Below are positions 1 through 8,167 of a stretch of 64,000 bases of DNA, piece by piece (the stretch's first letter is position 1; each line of letters begins with the position of its first letter). The stretch spans positions 124,001-188,000 of the forward strand of contig NZ_JAJADQ010000009.1 in the NCBI RefSeq assembly GCF_020447315.1, given 5' to 3'. Made by a program: the position numbers and the translations under genes. The notes under the pieces are model-generated. The model ran no database searches. It saw only the letters and a list, made by a program, of their open reading frames with translations, and was not told the origin of the DNA. This DNA is from Hymenobacter nitidus (GTDB lineage: Bacteria > Bacteroidota > Bacteroidia > Cytophagales > Hymenobacteraceae).

Positions 1-214
1 TGCCTGCTCGGGTGGTATTTTCGACTCCTACTCCGTGCTCCAGGGCATCGACCGGATTATTCCCGTCGATGTGTATGTGCCCGGCTGCCCGCCCCGCCCC
101 GAGCAGGTGCTCGACGGCCTGATGCGCGTGCAGGATCTGGCCCGCACCGAATCGATTCGCCGCCGCAACGCGCCCGAGTACCAGGCGCTGCTGGCTTCTT
201 ACAACATCAAGTAG
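1..214 (+). CDS. nuoB: NADH-quinone oxidoreductase subunit B (3' end only)
   Basis: Only the last 70 codons lie in the window; the gene enters from the left edge and ends with TAG at 212-214. The visible part carries the NuoB signature VPGCPPRPE, whose cysteine is a ligand of cluster N2, the last iron-sulfur centre before ubiquinone or menaquinone in complex I. The preceding SGGIFDSYSVLQGIDRIIP stretch is also typical of the family. It heads a run of nuo genes in the same direction. A perfect 13-bp hairpin separates it from nuoC. The identification is secure although the N-terminal cysteines cannot be seen. Confidence 0.95.
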   Translation, partial: ACSGGIFDSYSVLQGIDRIIPVDVYVPGCPPRPEQVLDGLMRVQDLARTESIRRRNAPEYQALLASYNIK

Positions 215-222
215 TTTGGACG

Positions 223-255
223 CTGGCCCTTTCGGTACTCTGCCGAAAGGGCCAG
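223..255 (+). terminator. Perfect 13-bp hairpin with T-run between nuoB and nuoC
   Basis: The arms at 223-235 and 243-255 are exact reverse complements around a 7-nt loop, and TTTT follows at 256-259. The form is that of an intrinsic terminator, yet it sits inside a run of co-directional nuo genes. It may act as a partial terminator or as an mRNA stabiliser or processing site that sets subunit ratios. Confidence 0.7.
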
Positions 256-283
256 TTTTCGCCTCTTAGCTTCTCGTACAGGA

Positions 284-853
284 ATGGCTGAAAATACCCA
301 AGAATCCGCGGCAGCACCAGAAGAAACGGCGGCCCCGCTAGACCCGCAAGCAGCCAAGAACGCCCAGTTGCTTGCGCTGCTGCACCGCCTGTTCGGCGCC
401 GACACGTTTACCGACGTGCACGAGCCCTACGGCCTGCTGACGGTGACCACGACGCGGGAGCGGATTCACGAAATCATGGCCGGCCTGCAGCAGGATCAGG
501 AGTTGCAGATGAACTTCCTGACCACGATGTGCGGCATTCACTACCCCGAAAACGAGGGCAAGGAGTTGGGCATGATTTACCACGTGCACAGCTTGGTGAA
601 CAACCTACGCCTGCGCCTCAAGATTTTCTTCCCCATTGCCGATCCGACGGTTCCTACGCTAACCGACCTCTACGCCACGGCCAACTGGATGGAGCGCGAG
701 GCCTACGACTTCTACGGCATCATCTTCACGGGCCACCCCAACCTCATCCGCATTCTGAATGTGGAAGACATGGACTACCACCCCATGCGCAAGGAGTACG
801 CGCTGGAAGATGGTACCCGCGAAGACAAAACAGACCTTTTCTTCGGCCGCTAG
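284..853 (+). CDS. nuoC: NADH-quinone oxidoreductase subunit C
   Basis: This 189-residue protein is the 30-kDa-type subunit of the peripheral arm of complex I. The first 25 residues are Ala/Pro/Glu-rich and look disordered. The family signature appears near residues 145-165 as EREAYDFYGIIFTGHPNL, a variant of the usual EREVxDMFGIxFxGHP, and the end has the HPMRKEYAL block. It is a separate gene, not the NuoCD fusion of enterobacteria. The ATG at 284 is the first start after the upstream hairpin. nuoD follows after 18 nt, so the two are surely co-transcribed. Confidence 0.95.
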   Translation: MAENTQESAAAPEETAAPLDPQAAKNAQLLALLHRLFGADTFTDVHEPYGLLTVTTTRERIHEIMAGLQQDQELQMNFLTTMCGIHYPENEGKELGMIYHVHSLVNNLRLRLKIFFPIADPTVPTLTDLYATANWMEREAYDFYGIIFTGHPNLIRILNVEDMDYHPMRKEYALEDGTREDKTDLFFGR

Positions 854-871
854 GCCCCTGATTACTATATC

Positions 872-2137
872 ATGGCAGTAAACGACACGCTGGAAGGCAC
901 CCACAAGATCATCCAGGAAGCTAAGGAACAGCAGCAGAACAGCGGCCTCGTTCCCACGCTCAACGACTTCTCGCAGGAGCTGACGACCCTGAACCTGGGT
1001 CCGACGCACCCGGCTACGCACGGCATTTTCCAGAACATCCTGCAAATGGATGGGGAGCGGATTATTTCCGGCGTGCCGACCATCGGCTACATTCACCGGG
1101 CTTTTGAGAAGATTGCCGAGCGCCGGCCCTTCTACCAAATCACGCCCCTCACCGACCGGATGAACTACTGTTCGTCGCCCATCAACAATATGGGCTGGCA
1201 CATGACGGTAGAGAAGCTGCTCGGCGTGACGGTGCCCAAGCGCGCCCAGTACATGCGCGTCATTGCCATGGAACTGGCCCGCATCACCGACCACCTCATC
1301 TGTAACTCCATCCTGGGCGTGGACACGGGTGCTTTCACCGGCTTCCTCTACGTGTTCCAGGAGCGCGAGAAGGTGTACGAGATTTACGAGGAAATCTGCG
1401 GTGCCCGCCTCACCACCAACATGGGTCGCGTGGGCGGCATGGAGCGCGACTTCTCGGATGTCGCCATCCAGAAGCTGCGCGACTGGCTCAAGACCTTCCC
1501 GGCGGTGATGAAGGAGTTTGAGTCCATGTTCAACCGCAACCGCATCTTCATGGACCGCGTGGTGAACGTGGGCCCGATTACGGCGGAAAAAGCGCTGAAC
1601 TACGGCTTCACCGGCCCCAACCTGCGCGCCGCTGGCGTCGACTACGACGTGCGGGCCATGAACCCCTACTCCAGCTACGAGGACTTCGAGTTCGAAATTC
1701 CCGTGGGCACCAAGGGCGACACCTACGACCGGTTCATGGTGCGCAACGAGGAAATCTGGCAGAGCCTGCGCATCATCAACCAGGCCCTGGAAAACCTGCC
1801 CGAAGGTCCGTTCCACGCCGATGCGCCGCACTACTACCTGCCCCCCAAGCAGGCCGTGTACAAGAACATGGAGGCCCTGATCTACCACTTCAAAATCATC
1901 ATGGGTGAGATTGAAGCGCCGGTGGGTGAGGTGTATCACTCCGTGGAAGGCGGCAACGGCGAGTTGGGCTTCTACCTGATTTCCGACGGGGGCCGCACGC
2001 CCTACCGCCTGCACTTCCGCCGCCCCTGCTTCATTTACTACCAGGCCTACCCCGAAATGGTGGTGGGCAGCAGCCTCTCCGACGCCATCGTGACCTTGTC
2101 GTCGATGAACGTTATTGCCGGCGAGCTGGACGCGTAG
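872..2137 (+). CDS. nuoD: NADH-quinone oxidoreductase subunit D
   Basis: The 421-residue protein is the 49-kDa subunit, which with NuoB forms the quinone-binding cavity of complex I. Visible family blocks are LNLGPTHPATHGIFQ near residue 40 (the quinone-site histidine loop), TDRMNYCSSPINNMGW near residue 95, and the C-terminal GGRTPYRLHFRRPCF region with the conserved arginines. The length is normal for a non-fused NuoD. It lies 18 nt after nuoC and 21 nt before nuoE. The first 35 residues, rich in Gln and Lys, precede the conserved core and probably form a short flexible leader. Confidence 0.96.
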   Translation: MAVNDTLEGTHKIIQEAKEQQQNSGLVPTLNDFSQELTTLNLGPTHPATHGIFQNILQMDGERIISGVPTIGYIHRAFEKIAERRPFYQITPLTDRMNYCSSPINNMGWHMTVEKLLGVTVPKRAQYMRVIAMELARITDHLICNSILGVDTGAFTGFLYVFQEREKVYEIYEEICGARLTTNMGRVGGMERDFSDVAIQKLRDWLKTFPAVMKEFESMFNRNRIFMDRVVNVGPITAEKALNYGFTGPNLRAAGVDYDVRAMNPYSSYEDFEFEIPVGTKGDTYDRFMVRNEEIWQSLRIINQALENLPEGPFHADAPHYYLPPKQAVYKNMEALIYHFKIIMGEIEAPVGEVYHSVEGGNGELGFYLISDGGRTPYRLHFRRPCFIYYQAYPEMVVGSSLSDAIVTLSSMNVIAGELDA

Positions 2138-2158
2138 TTTTTTGCTGAATTTAACTGT

Positions 2159-2734
2159 ATGGAATCGACAACCGCGCCCGTGAAACCCCAGTTTTCGGAA
2201 GCTGCTAAGGCTGAAATAGACCGTATCTGCAAGCAATACCCGGAGGAGCGCCGCAAGTCGGCCATGCTGCCGGTGCTGCACATTGCCCAGGCCGAATTTG
2301 GCGGCTGGGTGGCGCCCGAGGTGCAGGACCTGGTGGCCGAGGTATTGGGCGTGAAACCCATCGAGGTGTACGAGGTTTCGACCTTCTACACCATGTTCAA
2401 CCTCAAGCCGGTGGGCAAGCACGTGCTGGAAATCTGCCGCACGGGTCCCTGCCAGCTACGCGGCTCCGACGAGCTGACCCTGGAGCTGGAGCGTATCACC
2501 GGCGCTAAGGTTGGCGGCGGGCCGTCGGCCGACGGCCTGTTTACCTTGAAAGAGGTGGAATGCCTGGCTGCCTGCGGCTTTGCCCCGGTGGTGCAGGTGC
2601 GCGAGAAATACTACGAGCAGCTCGACACCGAAGCATCGGTAAACGCCATGCTCTCGGAGCTGCGCACCATGGTGCACCGCCCGGCTCTTCCCTGGGAAGA
2701 AAAAGGCCTGCCCAACGCCATAGCCAACAATTAA
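2159..2734 (+). CDS. nuoE: NADH-quinone oxidoreductase subunit E (2Fe-2S)
   Basis: This 191-residue thioredoxin-fold protein is the 24-kDa subunit that carries cluster N1a beside the FMN subunit NuoF. The four cysteine ligands are seen as CRTGPC near residues 92-97 and CLAAC near 135-139. The helical N-terminal part (YPEERRKSAMLPVLHIAQ) is typical of the family. A C-terminal tail of about 25 residues beyond the ferredoxin domain is not conserved. It sits 21 nt after nuoD and 27 nt before nuoF, its direct structural partner. Confidence 0.95.
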   Translation: MESTTAPVKPQFSEAAKAEIDRICKQYPEERRKSAMLPVLHIAQAEFGGWVAPEVQDLVAEVLGVKPIEVYEVSTFYTMFNLKPVGKHVLEICRTGPCQLRGSDELTLELERITGAKVGGGPSADGLFTLKEVECLAACGFAPVVQVREKYYEQLDTEASVNAMLSELRTMVHRPALPWEEKGLPNAIANN

Positions 2735-2761
2735 CCTCTTTCAGCTAACCGCTCAGACACT

Positions 2762-4102
2762 ATGGGACGCAAACTGCTGACCGAACATATCAACGTTGAA
2801 GGCATCGACACCTTCGAGGTGTACCGCAAGCACGGCGGCTACCGCTCGGTGGAGAAGGCCGTCAAAACCATGACCCCCGACGAGGTGGTGGAAGAGGTGA
2901 AGAAGTCGGGCCTGCGCGGCCGCGGCGGCGCCGGTTTTCCCACGGGCCTGAAGTGGAGCTTTCTGGCCAAGCCCGAAGGCGTACCGCGCTACCTCGTCTG
3001 CAACGCCGACGAATCGGAGCCGGGCACCTTCAAGGACCGGCAGCTGATGTCGAAACTGCCCCACCTGCTCATCGAGGGCATGATTACGAGTTCCTACGCC
3101 CTGGGCGCCAATACCTCGTACATCTACATCCGCGGCGAGTTGTTGTACGTGCTGCGCATCCTGGAAAAGGCCATTGCTGAAGCCTACGCAGCCGGTTTCC
3201 TGGGCAAGAACATCCTGGGCTCGGGCTACGACCTGGATTTGTACGTGCATCCCGGTGGGGGCGCTTACATCTGCGGCGAGGAAACGGCTTTGTTGGAATC
3301 CTTGGAAGGCAAGCGCGGTAACCCCCGCAACAAGCCCCCATTCCCCGCCGTGCAGGGCCTCTACGCCCGCCCGACGGTGGTGAACAACGTGGAGTCTATT
3401 GCGGCTGTGCCGGTTATCGTCAATGACGGGGGCGACGAGTACGCCAAGATTGGTGTGGGTAAGAGCACCGGCACCAAGCTGATTTCGGCCTGCGGCCACC
3501 TCAACAAGCCCGGAATTTACGAAATTGAGCTAGGCGTGCCCGTCGAGGAATTCATCTATTCGGATGAGTACTGCGGCGGCATCTGGAAAGGCCGCGACCT
3601 GAAGGCCGTGGTGGCCGGCGGTTCGTCGGTGCCGATTCTGCCCAAGGAGCTGATTCTGAAAACTGCCGCCGGCGAAAACCGCCTGATGACCTACGAGTCG
3701 TTGTCGGATGGCGGGTTCGTGACGGGCACCATGCTGGGTTCGGGTGGCTTCATTGCCATGGACGAAACCACCTGCATCGTGCGCAACACCTGGAACTTCT
3801 CGCGCTTCTACCACCACGAGTCGTGCGGGCAATGCTCGCCCTGCCGTGAGGGCACGGGCTGGCTGGAGAAAATACTGCACCGCCTCGAGCACGGCCACGG
3901 TAATGAGCGCGACATCGACGTGCTGGCCAGCGTGGCCAAGCAAATCGAAGGCAACACGATTTGCCCGCTGGGCGAAGCCGCGGCCTGGCCGGTTTCGGCC
4001 GCCATTCGTCACTTCCGCGACGAATTCGAGTGGCACGTGCGCTACCCCCAGGAAGCTACCCGCCCCGGCGCCGTGTTTCCCGGCAAAGCGGTACTGGCTT
4101 AA
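2762..4102 (+). CDS. nuoF: NADH-quinone oxidoreductase subunit F (FMN, NADH site)
   Basis: The 446-residue protein is the 51-kDa subunit that oxidises NADH through FMN and passes electrons to cluster N3. The glycine-rich nucleotide loop GRGGAGFP is near residue 55, NADESEPGTFKDR near 80, and the 4Fe-4S ligands are in SCGQCSPCREG near 355-365 with the fourth cysteine in TICPLG near 400. All catalytic and cluster motifs are present and the length is normal. ATG at 2762 follows nuoE by 27 nt. Together with NuoE and NuoG it makes the NADH dehydrogenase module. Confidence 0.96.
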   Translation: MGRKLLTEHINVEGIDTFEVYRKHGGYRSVEKAVKTMTPDEVVEEVKKSGLRGRGGAGFPTGLKWSFLAKPEGVPRYLVCNADESEPGTFKDRQLMSKLPHLLIEGMITSSYALGANTSYIYIRGELLYVLRILEKAIAEAYAAGFLGKNILGSGYDLDLYVHPGGGAYICGEETALLESLEGKRGNPRNKPPFPAVQGLYARPTVVNNVESIAAVPVIVNDGGDEYAKIGVGKSTGTKLISACGHLNKPGIYEIELGVPVEEFIYSDEYCGGIWKGRDLKAVVAGGSSVPILPKELILKTAAGENRLMTYESLSDGGFVTGTMLGSGGFIAMDETTCIVRNTWNFSRFYHHESCGQCSPCREGTGWLEKILHRLEHGHGNERDIDVLASVAKQIEGNTICPLGEAAAWPVSAAIRHFRDEFEWHVRYPQEATRPGAVFPGKAVLA

Positions 4103-4148
4103 TTTGTACTAACTGACTTTCACTTCCGCCCTTAGGAAGCTCTGAATA

Positions 4149-5156
4149 ATGGCTAAAATAACATTTGACGGCATCGAGGTTGAAGTTCCGGACGGAACCA
4201 CCATCCTCAACGCGGCCCGCACCATCGGCGGCGGCATCGTGCCCCCGGCCATGTGCTACTACACGCCGCTGAAAGGCTCGGGCGGCAAGTGCCGCGCCTG
4301 CCTCGTGCGCGTAGCCGCCGGTTCGGCCAAAGACCCCCGCCCCATGCCCAAGCTGGTCGCCTCGTGCGTGACGCCGGTGCAGGACGGTATGGTGGTCGAG
4401 AATACGACGTCCGAGCAGGTGCTCAACGTGCGCAAGGGCATCGTGGAAATGCTGCTCATCAATCACCCGCTGGACTGCCCCGTGTGCGACCAGGCCGGGG
4501 AGTGTGATCTGCAGAACTTCGCCTTTGAGCACGGCGTGAGCACGACTCGCTACGAAGAGGAGCGCCGCACCTTCGAGAAAATTGACATCGGGCCGCTGAT
4601 TCAGCTGCACATGACGCGCTGCATCCTGTGCTACCGCTGCGTGTACACCGCCGACCAGCTCACCGAGAAGCGCGTGCACGGCGTACTAGGCCGCGGCGAC
4701 GCCGCCGAAATCGGTACCTACATCGAGAACATCATTGACAACGAGTTCAGCGGCAACGTCATCGACGTGTGCCCGGTGGGCGCTTTGACCGATAAAACCT
4801 TCCGCTTCAAGCAGCGGGTGTGGTTTACGAAACCCGTAAATGCCCACCGTGACTGCGAGAATCCCAAGTGCTGCGGCAAAGTGGTGCTCTGGTACAAAGG
4901 CAAGGACGTGCTGCGCATAACGGCCCGCAAGGACCAGTACGGCGAGGTAAAGGAGTGGATCTGCAACACCTGCCGCTTCGACAAGAAGGAAACGTCGGAC
5001 TGGACCATCGAAGGCCCGGCTCACATCGACCGGTCGTCGGTGATTTCGGCCAACCACTACGAGCTGCCCGTGCTCAACGCCCAGGTTATTGCCGACCTGC
5101 CCGAAAGCTCCGTCCGCGACCTGGAACAGAATCCTCCCATGCGCTTAGGTAATTAG
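4149..5156 (+). CDS. nuoG: Short NuoG-type iron-sulfur subunit of complex I
   Basis: This 335-residue protein keeps the N-terminal iron-sulfur half of NuoG. The 2Fe-2S cysteines are at about residues 36, 47, 50 and 73; a CPVCDQAGEC block is near 110-119; and 4Fe-4S ligands lie in RCILCYRC (about 157-163) with VCPVGAL near 208. A WICNTCRFDKK element follows near 280. The large molybdopterin-oxidoreductase-like domain of proteobacterial NuoG (700-900 residues in all) is absent. The reading frame is open and closes just before nuoH, so this is a compact form, as I recall for other Bacteroidota, rather than a truncation. Confidence 0.92.
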   Translation: MAKITFDGIEVEVPDGTTILNAARTIGGGIVPPAMCYYTPLKGSGGKCRACLVRVAAGSAKDPRPMPKLVASCVTPVQDGMVVENTTSEQVLNVRKGIVEMLLINHPLDCPVCDQAGECDLQNFAFEHGVSTTRYEEERRTFEKIDIGPLIQLHMTRCILCYRCVYTADQLTEKRVHGVLGRGDAAEIGTYIENIIDNEFSGNVIDVCPVGALTDKTFRFKQRVWFTKPVNAHRDCENPKCCGKVVLWYKGKDVLRITARKDQYGEVKEWICNTCRFDKKETSDWTIEGPAHIDRSSVISANHYELPVLNAQVIADLPESSVRDLEQNPPMRLGN

Positions 5157-5169
5157 TTTTTAGGTAGTG

Positions 5170-5228
5170 GTTTTTGGTTTTTGGCTTTGTTCCGACAGAC
5201 GCCAGCCCAAAGACCAAAAACCAAAAAC
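5170..5228 (+). repeat. G/T-rich inverted repeat in the nuoG-nuoH gap
   Basis: Arms at 5170-5189 and 5208-5228 pair over 20 bp with one bulged A at 5213. Each arm is built from tandem GGTTTTT units (CCAAAAA in the second arm), and a further CCAAAAACC follows at about 5234-5242. The hairpin would lie in the nuoH leader. It has no T-run after it, so it is more likely an intergenic repeat or mRNA stability element than a terminator. Confidence 0.65.
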
Positions 5229-5247
5229 GAGAAACCAAAAACCATCC

Positions 5248-6330
5248 ATGATAGAACTACCAACCTTAGGCTGGCAATCCATTGTTATCCTCGTCGTTTT
5301 CGGCGTTTCGCTACTGATTGCGACCTACTGCACCTACGCCGAGCGCGTTATTGCGGCCTTTTTGCAGGACCGTGTCGGCCCGGACCGCGCCGGTCCTTTC
5401 GGCCTGTTGCAGCCCCTGGCCGATGCCGTAAAGCTCTTTACGAAAGAGGAGTTCTTCCCGGCTGGTGCCAACAAGGCCCTGTTTATCATGGGTCCTTGCC
5501 TGGCTATGATTACGGCCCTGATGTCGTCGGCGGTTATTCCATTCGGCAACGTAATCCAGTTCGGCAACAACGTCTTTAACCTGCAGGGTATTGAAGTCAA
5601 CATCGGCATGCTGTGGGTGTTCGGCATCGTGTCCTTGGGCGTGTATGGCGTGATGATTGGCGGCTGGGCTTCCAACAACAAGTTCTCTTTGCTCGGCGCC
5701 ATCCGGGCTGGTTCCCAGAACATCAGCTATGAACTAGCTATGGGTATGGCGCTCATTGCCGTACTGATGATTTCGGGCACCTTGTCGCTGCGCGAAATCA
5801 CGCTGCAGCAGTCGGTAGCGGGCGAGTGGCACTTCTGGAACATCGTGAAACAGCCCCTGGGCTTCATTATTTTCCTGGTCTGCGCCTTTGCCGAAACTAA
5901 CCGCACGCCCTTCGATTTGCCCGAGTGCGAAACCGAGCTGGTGGGTGGCTACCATACCGAGTATAGCTCCATGAAAATGGGCCTCTACCTGTTTGCCGAG
6001 TACGTGAACGTATTCGTGGCTTCGGCCGTGATGAGCGTGCTCTACTTCGGCGGCTTCAACTTCCCCTTCCAGTACGAATTGCGTGACTGGTTGGTATCGG
6101 CCCAGGGCTGGGAGCTGATGTCGGCCCAAAACCTGATTTCCGTGCTCGGCCTGCTGGGCTTGTTCGGCAAGATCTTCGCCTTCATCTTCTTTTTCATGTG
6201 GGTGCGCTGGACCCTGCCCCGTTTCCGCTACGACCAGCTGATGCGCCTGGGCTGGACCATTCTGATTCCGCTGGCCATCTTCAACATCGTGCTCACCGGC
6301 GGCCTGATTCTGGGCGGTATCATTAAGTAA
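5248..6330 (+). CDS. nuoH: NADH-quinone oxidoreductase subunit H
   Basis: NuoH is the membrane subunit that joins the peripheral arm to the proton-pumping arm and forms part of the quinone entry. I place the start at ATG 5248 (MIELPTLGW), which gives 360 residues; an in-frame start at 5167 would translate the GGTTTTT repeat into a hydrophilic leader. Eight or so hydrophobic segments are visible. Conserved blocks include RVGPDRAGPFGLLQPLAD near residue 45 and CAFAETNRTPFDLPECETEL near 215, the loop that contacts the quinone site. nuoI follows after 8 nt. Confidence 0.94.
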   Translation: MIELPTLGWQSIVILVVFGVSLLIATYCTYAERVIAAFLQDRVGPDRAGPFGLLQPLADAVKLFTKEEFFPAGANKALFIMGPCLAMITALMSSAVIPFGNVIQFGNNVFNLQGIEVNIGMLWVFGIVSLGVYGVMIGGWASNNKFSLLGAIRAGSQNISYELAMGMALIAVLMISGTLSLREITLQQSVAGEWHFWNIVKQPLGFIIFLVCAFAETNRTPFDLPECETELVGGYHTEYSSMKMGLYLFAEYVNVFVASAVMSVLYFGGFNFPFQYELRDWLVSAQGWELMSAQNLISVLGLLGLFGKIFAFIFFFMWVRWTLPRFRYDQLMRLGWTILIPLAIFNIVLTGGLILGGIIK

Positions 6331-6338
6331 CAGAACCT

Positions 6339-6920
6339 ATGCAGTCCTTAAGCAATAGAGCGAAAAAGCTGGAGGCCAAGCCCATGACGCTGGCCGAGCG
6401 GGCTTACCTGCCGGCCATCTTTCAGGGTCTGAGCATCACCATGCGCCACTTTTTCCGGGCCGCTACCAAAAAGCAGGTGACGGTTCGGTACCCCGAAGAG
6501 CAGCGTCCTTTCTCCCCCATCTTCCGCGGCCTGCACGTGCTCAAGCGCGACGAAGTGGGCCGGGAGCGGTGCACCGCCTGCGGCCTGTGCGCCGTGGCCT
6601 GCCCCGCCGAAGCCATTACGATGGTAGCCGGGGAGCGGAAAAAAGGAGAGGAAGGCCTCTACCGCGAGGAGAAGTACGCCGTCAGCTACGAGGTGAACAT
6701 GCTGCGCTGCATCTTCTGCGGCCTCTGCGAGGAAGCCTGCCCCAAAGCCGCCGTGTACCTGCAGCCCGATAAGATGGCCCCGCCCCGCTTCGAGCGCGAC
6801 GAGTTTATCTACGGCAAAGACCGGCTCGTGGAGCCGGTTGATCCTGCTGCCCGCAGCATCCGCGGCATCCAGCTGACGCCCGAACAGGCACAGGCGCTGA
6901 GCCAGCGCATAGCCCAGTAG
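6339..6920 (+). CDS. nuoI: NADH-quinone oxidoreductase subunit I (two 4Fe-4S clusters)
   Basis: This 193-residue ferredoxin-like subunit carries clusters N6a and N6b, which feed N2 in NuoB. The two CxxCxxCxxxCP motifs are CTACGLCAVACP near residue 78 and CIFCGLCEEACP near 125. The region between them, with MVAGERKKGEEGLYREEKY, is longer and more charged than in enterobacterial NuoI. The gene starts 8 nt after nuoH. A C-terminal tail of about 40 residues after the second cluster is not recognisable but fits the usual length variation of the family. Confidence 0.95.
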   Translation: MQSLSNRAKKLEAKPMTLAERAYLPAIFQGLSITMRHFFRAATKKQVTVRYPEEQRPFSPIFRGLHVLKRDEVGRERCTACGLCAVACPAEAITMVAGERKKGEEGLYREEKYAVSYEVNMLRCIFCGLCEEACPKAAVYLQPDKMAPPRFERDEFIYGKDRLVEPVDPAARSIRGIQLTPEQAQALSQRIAQ

Positions 6921-6928
6921 AACATCAA

Positions 6929-7047
6929 TTCCCCTCCTTCTTAATGAATGGTGCCCGAAGGGCGGGGTGGTTTGTCGTTGTTTAGCCGGACAATCAGACT
7001 CACCGATTATCAACCATCCCTAGCCCCTGCTCATCTGAGGAGGGGAA
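6929..7047. repeat. Possible degenerate intergenic repeat in front of nuoJ
   Basis: The 160-bp gap between nuoI and nuoJ is long for this operon. It is bounded by a 10-bp inverted repeat (TTCCCCTCCT at 6929-6938 and AGGAGGGGAA at 7038-7047) and holds a small GCCC-GAA-GGGC hairpin at 6953-6963. This looks like a decayed palindromic element. The evidence is only the symmetry, and other copies in the genome would be needed to confirm it. Confidence 0.35.
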
Positions 7048-7082
7048 CTAGTTTTCTAGCTTTTAGCAGTAGCTTTCCGCCA

Positions 7083-7604
7083 ATGGCCTCTTCTCCTTCC
7101 CTGTTTTTCTTCCTGTCATTTGTGGCCTTGTTTGCGGCCCTGGGCGTAGTGCTGGCCAAAAACCCGGTGCATAGCGTGCTGTTCCTGATCCTGACGTTCT
7201 TCTCACTTTCGGGGCACTACCTGATTCTGAACGCGCAGTTTCTGGCCGCCGTGAACATCATCGTATACGCCGGTGCCATCATGGTGCTGTTCCTGTTCGT
7301 GATTATGTTCCTGAACCTGAACGCCGACACGGAACCCCACAAATCGACCATGTCGAAGGTAGCAGCGGCCGTAGCAGGCGGCTTGCTGCTGGTGGTAATG
7401 GTAGCGGCCCTGCGCGATGTGCAGACGGCTAACACGTTCAACGCCGCCACCTTTGATTCGCAGATCGGCATGGTCAGCCAGCTAGGCATGGTGCTTTACA
7501 CTAAATACCTGCTGCCCTTCGAGCTGGCCTCGGTACTGTTCCTGGCCGCTATGGTTGGGGCCGTGATGCTGGGCAAGCGCGAAGCCGGAGAGCGAAATTT
7601 CTAA
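7083..7604 (+). CDS. nuoJ: NADH-quinone oxidoreductase subunit J
   Basis: NuoJ is a membrane subunit of the complex I proton arm. From ATG 7083 (MASSPSLFFFLSF) it has 173 residues with five hydrophobic segments, the normal size. The in-frame start at 6948 would add 45 residues encoded by the repeat-like gap and is unlikely. The third segment, AAVNIIVYAGAIMVLFLFVIMFLNL, contains the family pi-bulge region (YAGAIMVLF). It is the last contiguous nuo gene here; the usual next gene, nuoK, lies 5.6 kb away. Confidence 0.94.
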   Translation: MASSPSLFFFLSFVALFAALGVVLAKNPVHSVLFLILTFFSLSGHYLILNAQFLAAVNIIVYAGAIMVLFLFVIMFLNLNADTEPHKSTMSKVAAAVAGGLLLVVMVAALRDVQTANTFNAATFDSQIGMVSQLGMVLYTKYLLPFELASVLFLAAMVGAVMLGKREAGERNF

Positions 7605-7617
7605 TGTGAGTCTATAA

Positions 7618-8130
7618 ATGCAATTGCAACAACTTGTCAAGATTCAGCTCCTGATTTCAGGAGCTGTTTTCTTTTTATCGGGGTGTAATCCTTCCGACAA
7701 AGAATCTGGCTGGAGCGAAGAAACCCAGATATACAATGCTAATGCAGACGACTCTCTGATGGTTGCTGCTCAGCAGAAGAGCCGCAAGACTGTTGGTGAA
7801 TTTGTTACTGCTCTGACAAGCGGTGATACAACCATGTATAATTTTGGTGTTAAAGCTGCTTTCCCAGCCGATGGATTCCAAGAACATATTTGGCTTAGCA
7901 ACCTCACGGTCAAAGGTGATTCTATATACGGAGCAATTGATAATGAGCCAGAATACACAAAAACCGTCAGTATAGGTCAACGTGTAGCTGTACACAAGGA
8001 CTCGATTACCGATTGGAATTACACGAAGAACAACCGACTGGTTGGTGGTTATTCCATTAGAGTAATCCGTAATCGGATGTCACAAAAGGAAAGAGCCGAA
8101 TTCGACAAAGCTACCGAGTGGCAATTCTAG
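7618..8130 (+). CDS. DUF2314 (YegJ-like) lipoprotein
   Basis: This 170-residue protein begins with a lipoprotein signal (hydrophobic stretch ending FFLSGC, Cys 23) and then matches the DUF2314/YegJ pattern: an N-terminal helix with TVGEFVTALTSG, then FGVKAAF, EHIWLSNLTVKGDSIYGAI, and DWNY followed by VGGYSIRVI. The molecular role of DUF2314 is not established. The gene begins 14 nt after nuoJ, so it should be transcribed with the nuo operon, and a strong terminator follows its stop. Codon use is clearly AT-richer than that of the nuo genes, which suggests acquisition from elsewhere. Confidence 0.75.
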   Translation: MQLQQLVKIQLLISGAVFFLSGCNPSDKESGWSEETQIYNANADDSLMVAAQQKSRKTVGEFVTALTSGDTTMYNFGVKAAFPADGFQEHIWLSNLTVKGDSIYGAIDNEPEYTKTVSIGQRVAVHKDSITDWNYTKNNRLVGGYSIRVIRNRMSQKERAEFDKATEWQF

Positions 8131-8135
8131 AACCG

Positions 8136-8167
8136 AAAGTGGCGCCTGAAGTATCAGGCGCCACTTT
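8136..8167 (+). terminator. Strong terminator after the nuoB-J/DUF2314 run
   Basis: A perfect 14-bp stem (8136-8149 with 8154-8167) closes a 4-nt loop and ends in a T-run. It starts only 5 nt after the stop of the DUF2314 gene and should end transcription of the upstream nuo operon. A-runs on the other side make it usable from both directions. Confidence 0.85.

Noticed and set aside
659..2422. A 587-codon open frame on the minus strand over nuoC, nuoD and nuoE
   Set aside because: It is a GC-driven shadow of three certain genes, rich in His, Val and Gly, without any domain signal. Similar long antisense frames at 13584-14759, 17016-18602 and 39909-41198 are rejected for the same reason.
4149..5156. 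Frameshift or truncation of nuoG
   Set aside because: The frame ends naturally before the nuoH leader, and no remnant of the missing domain is seen in other frames downstream. The compact form is known in the phylum.
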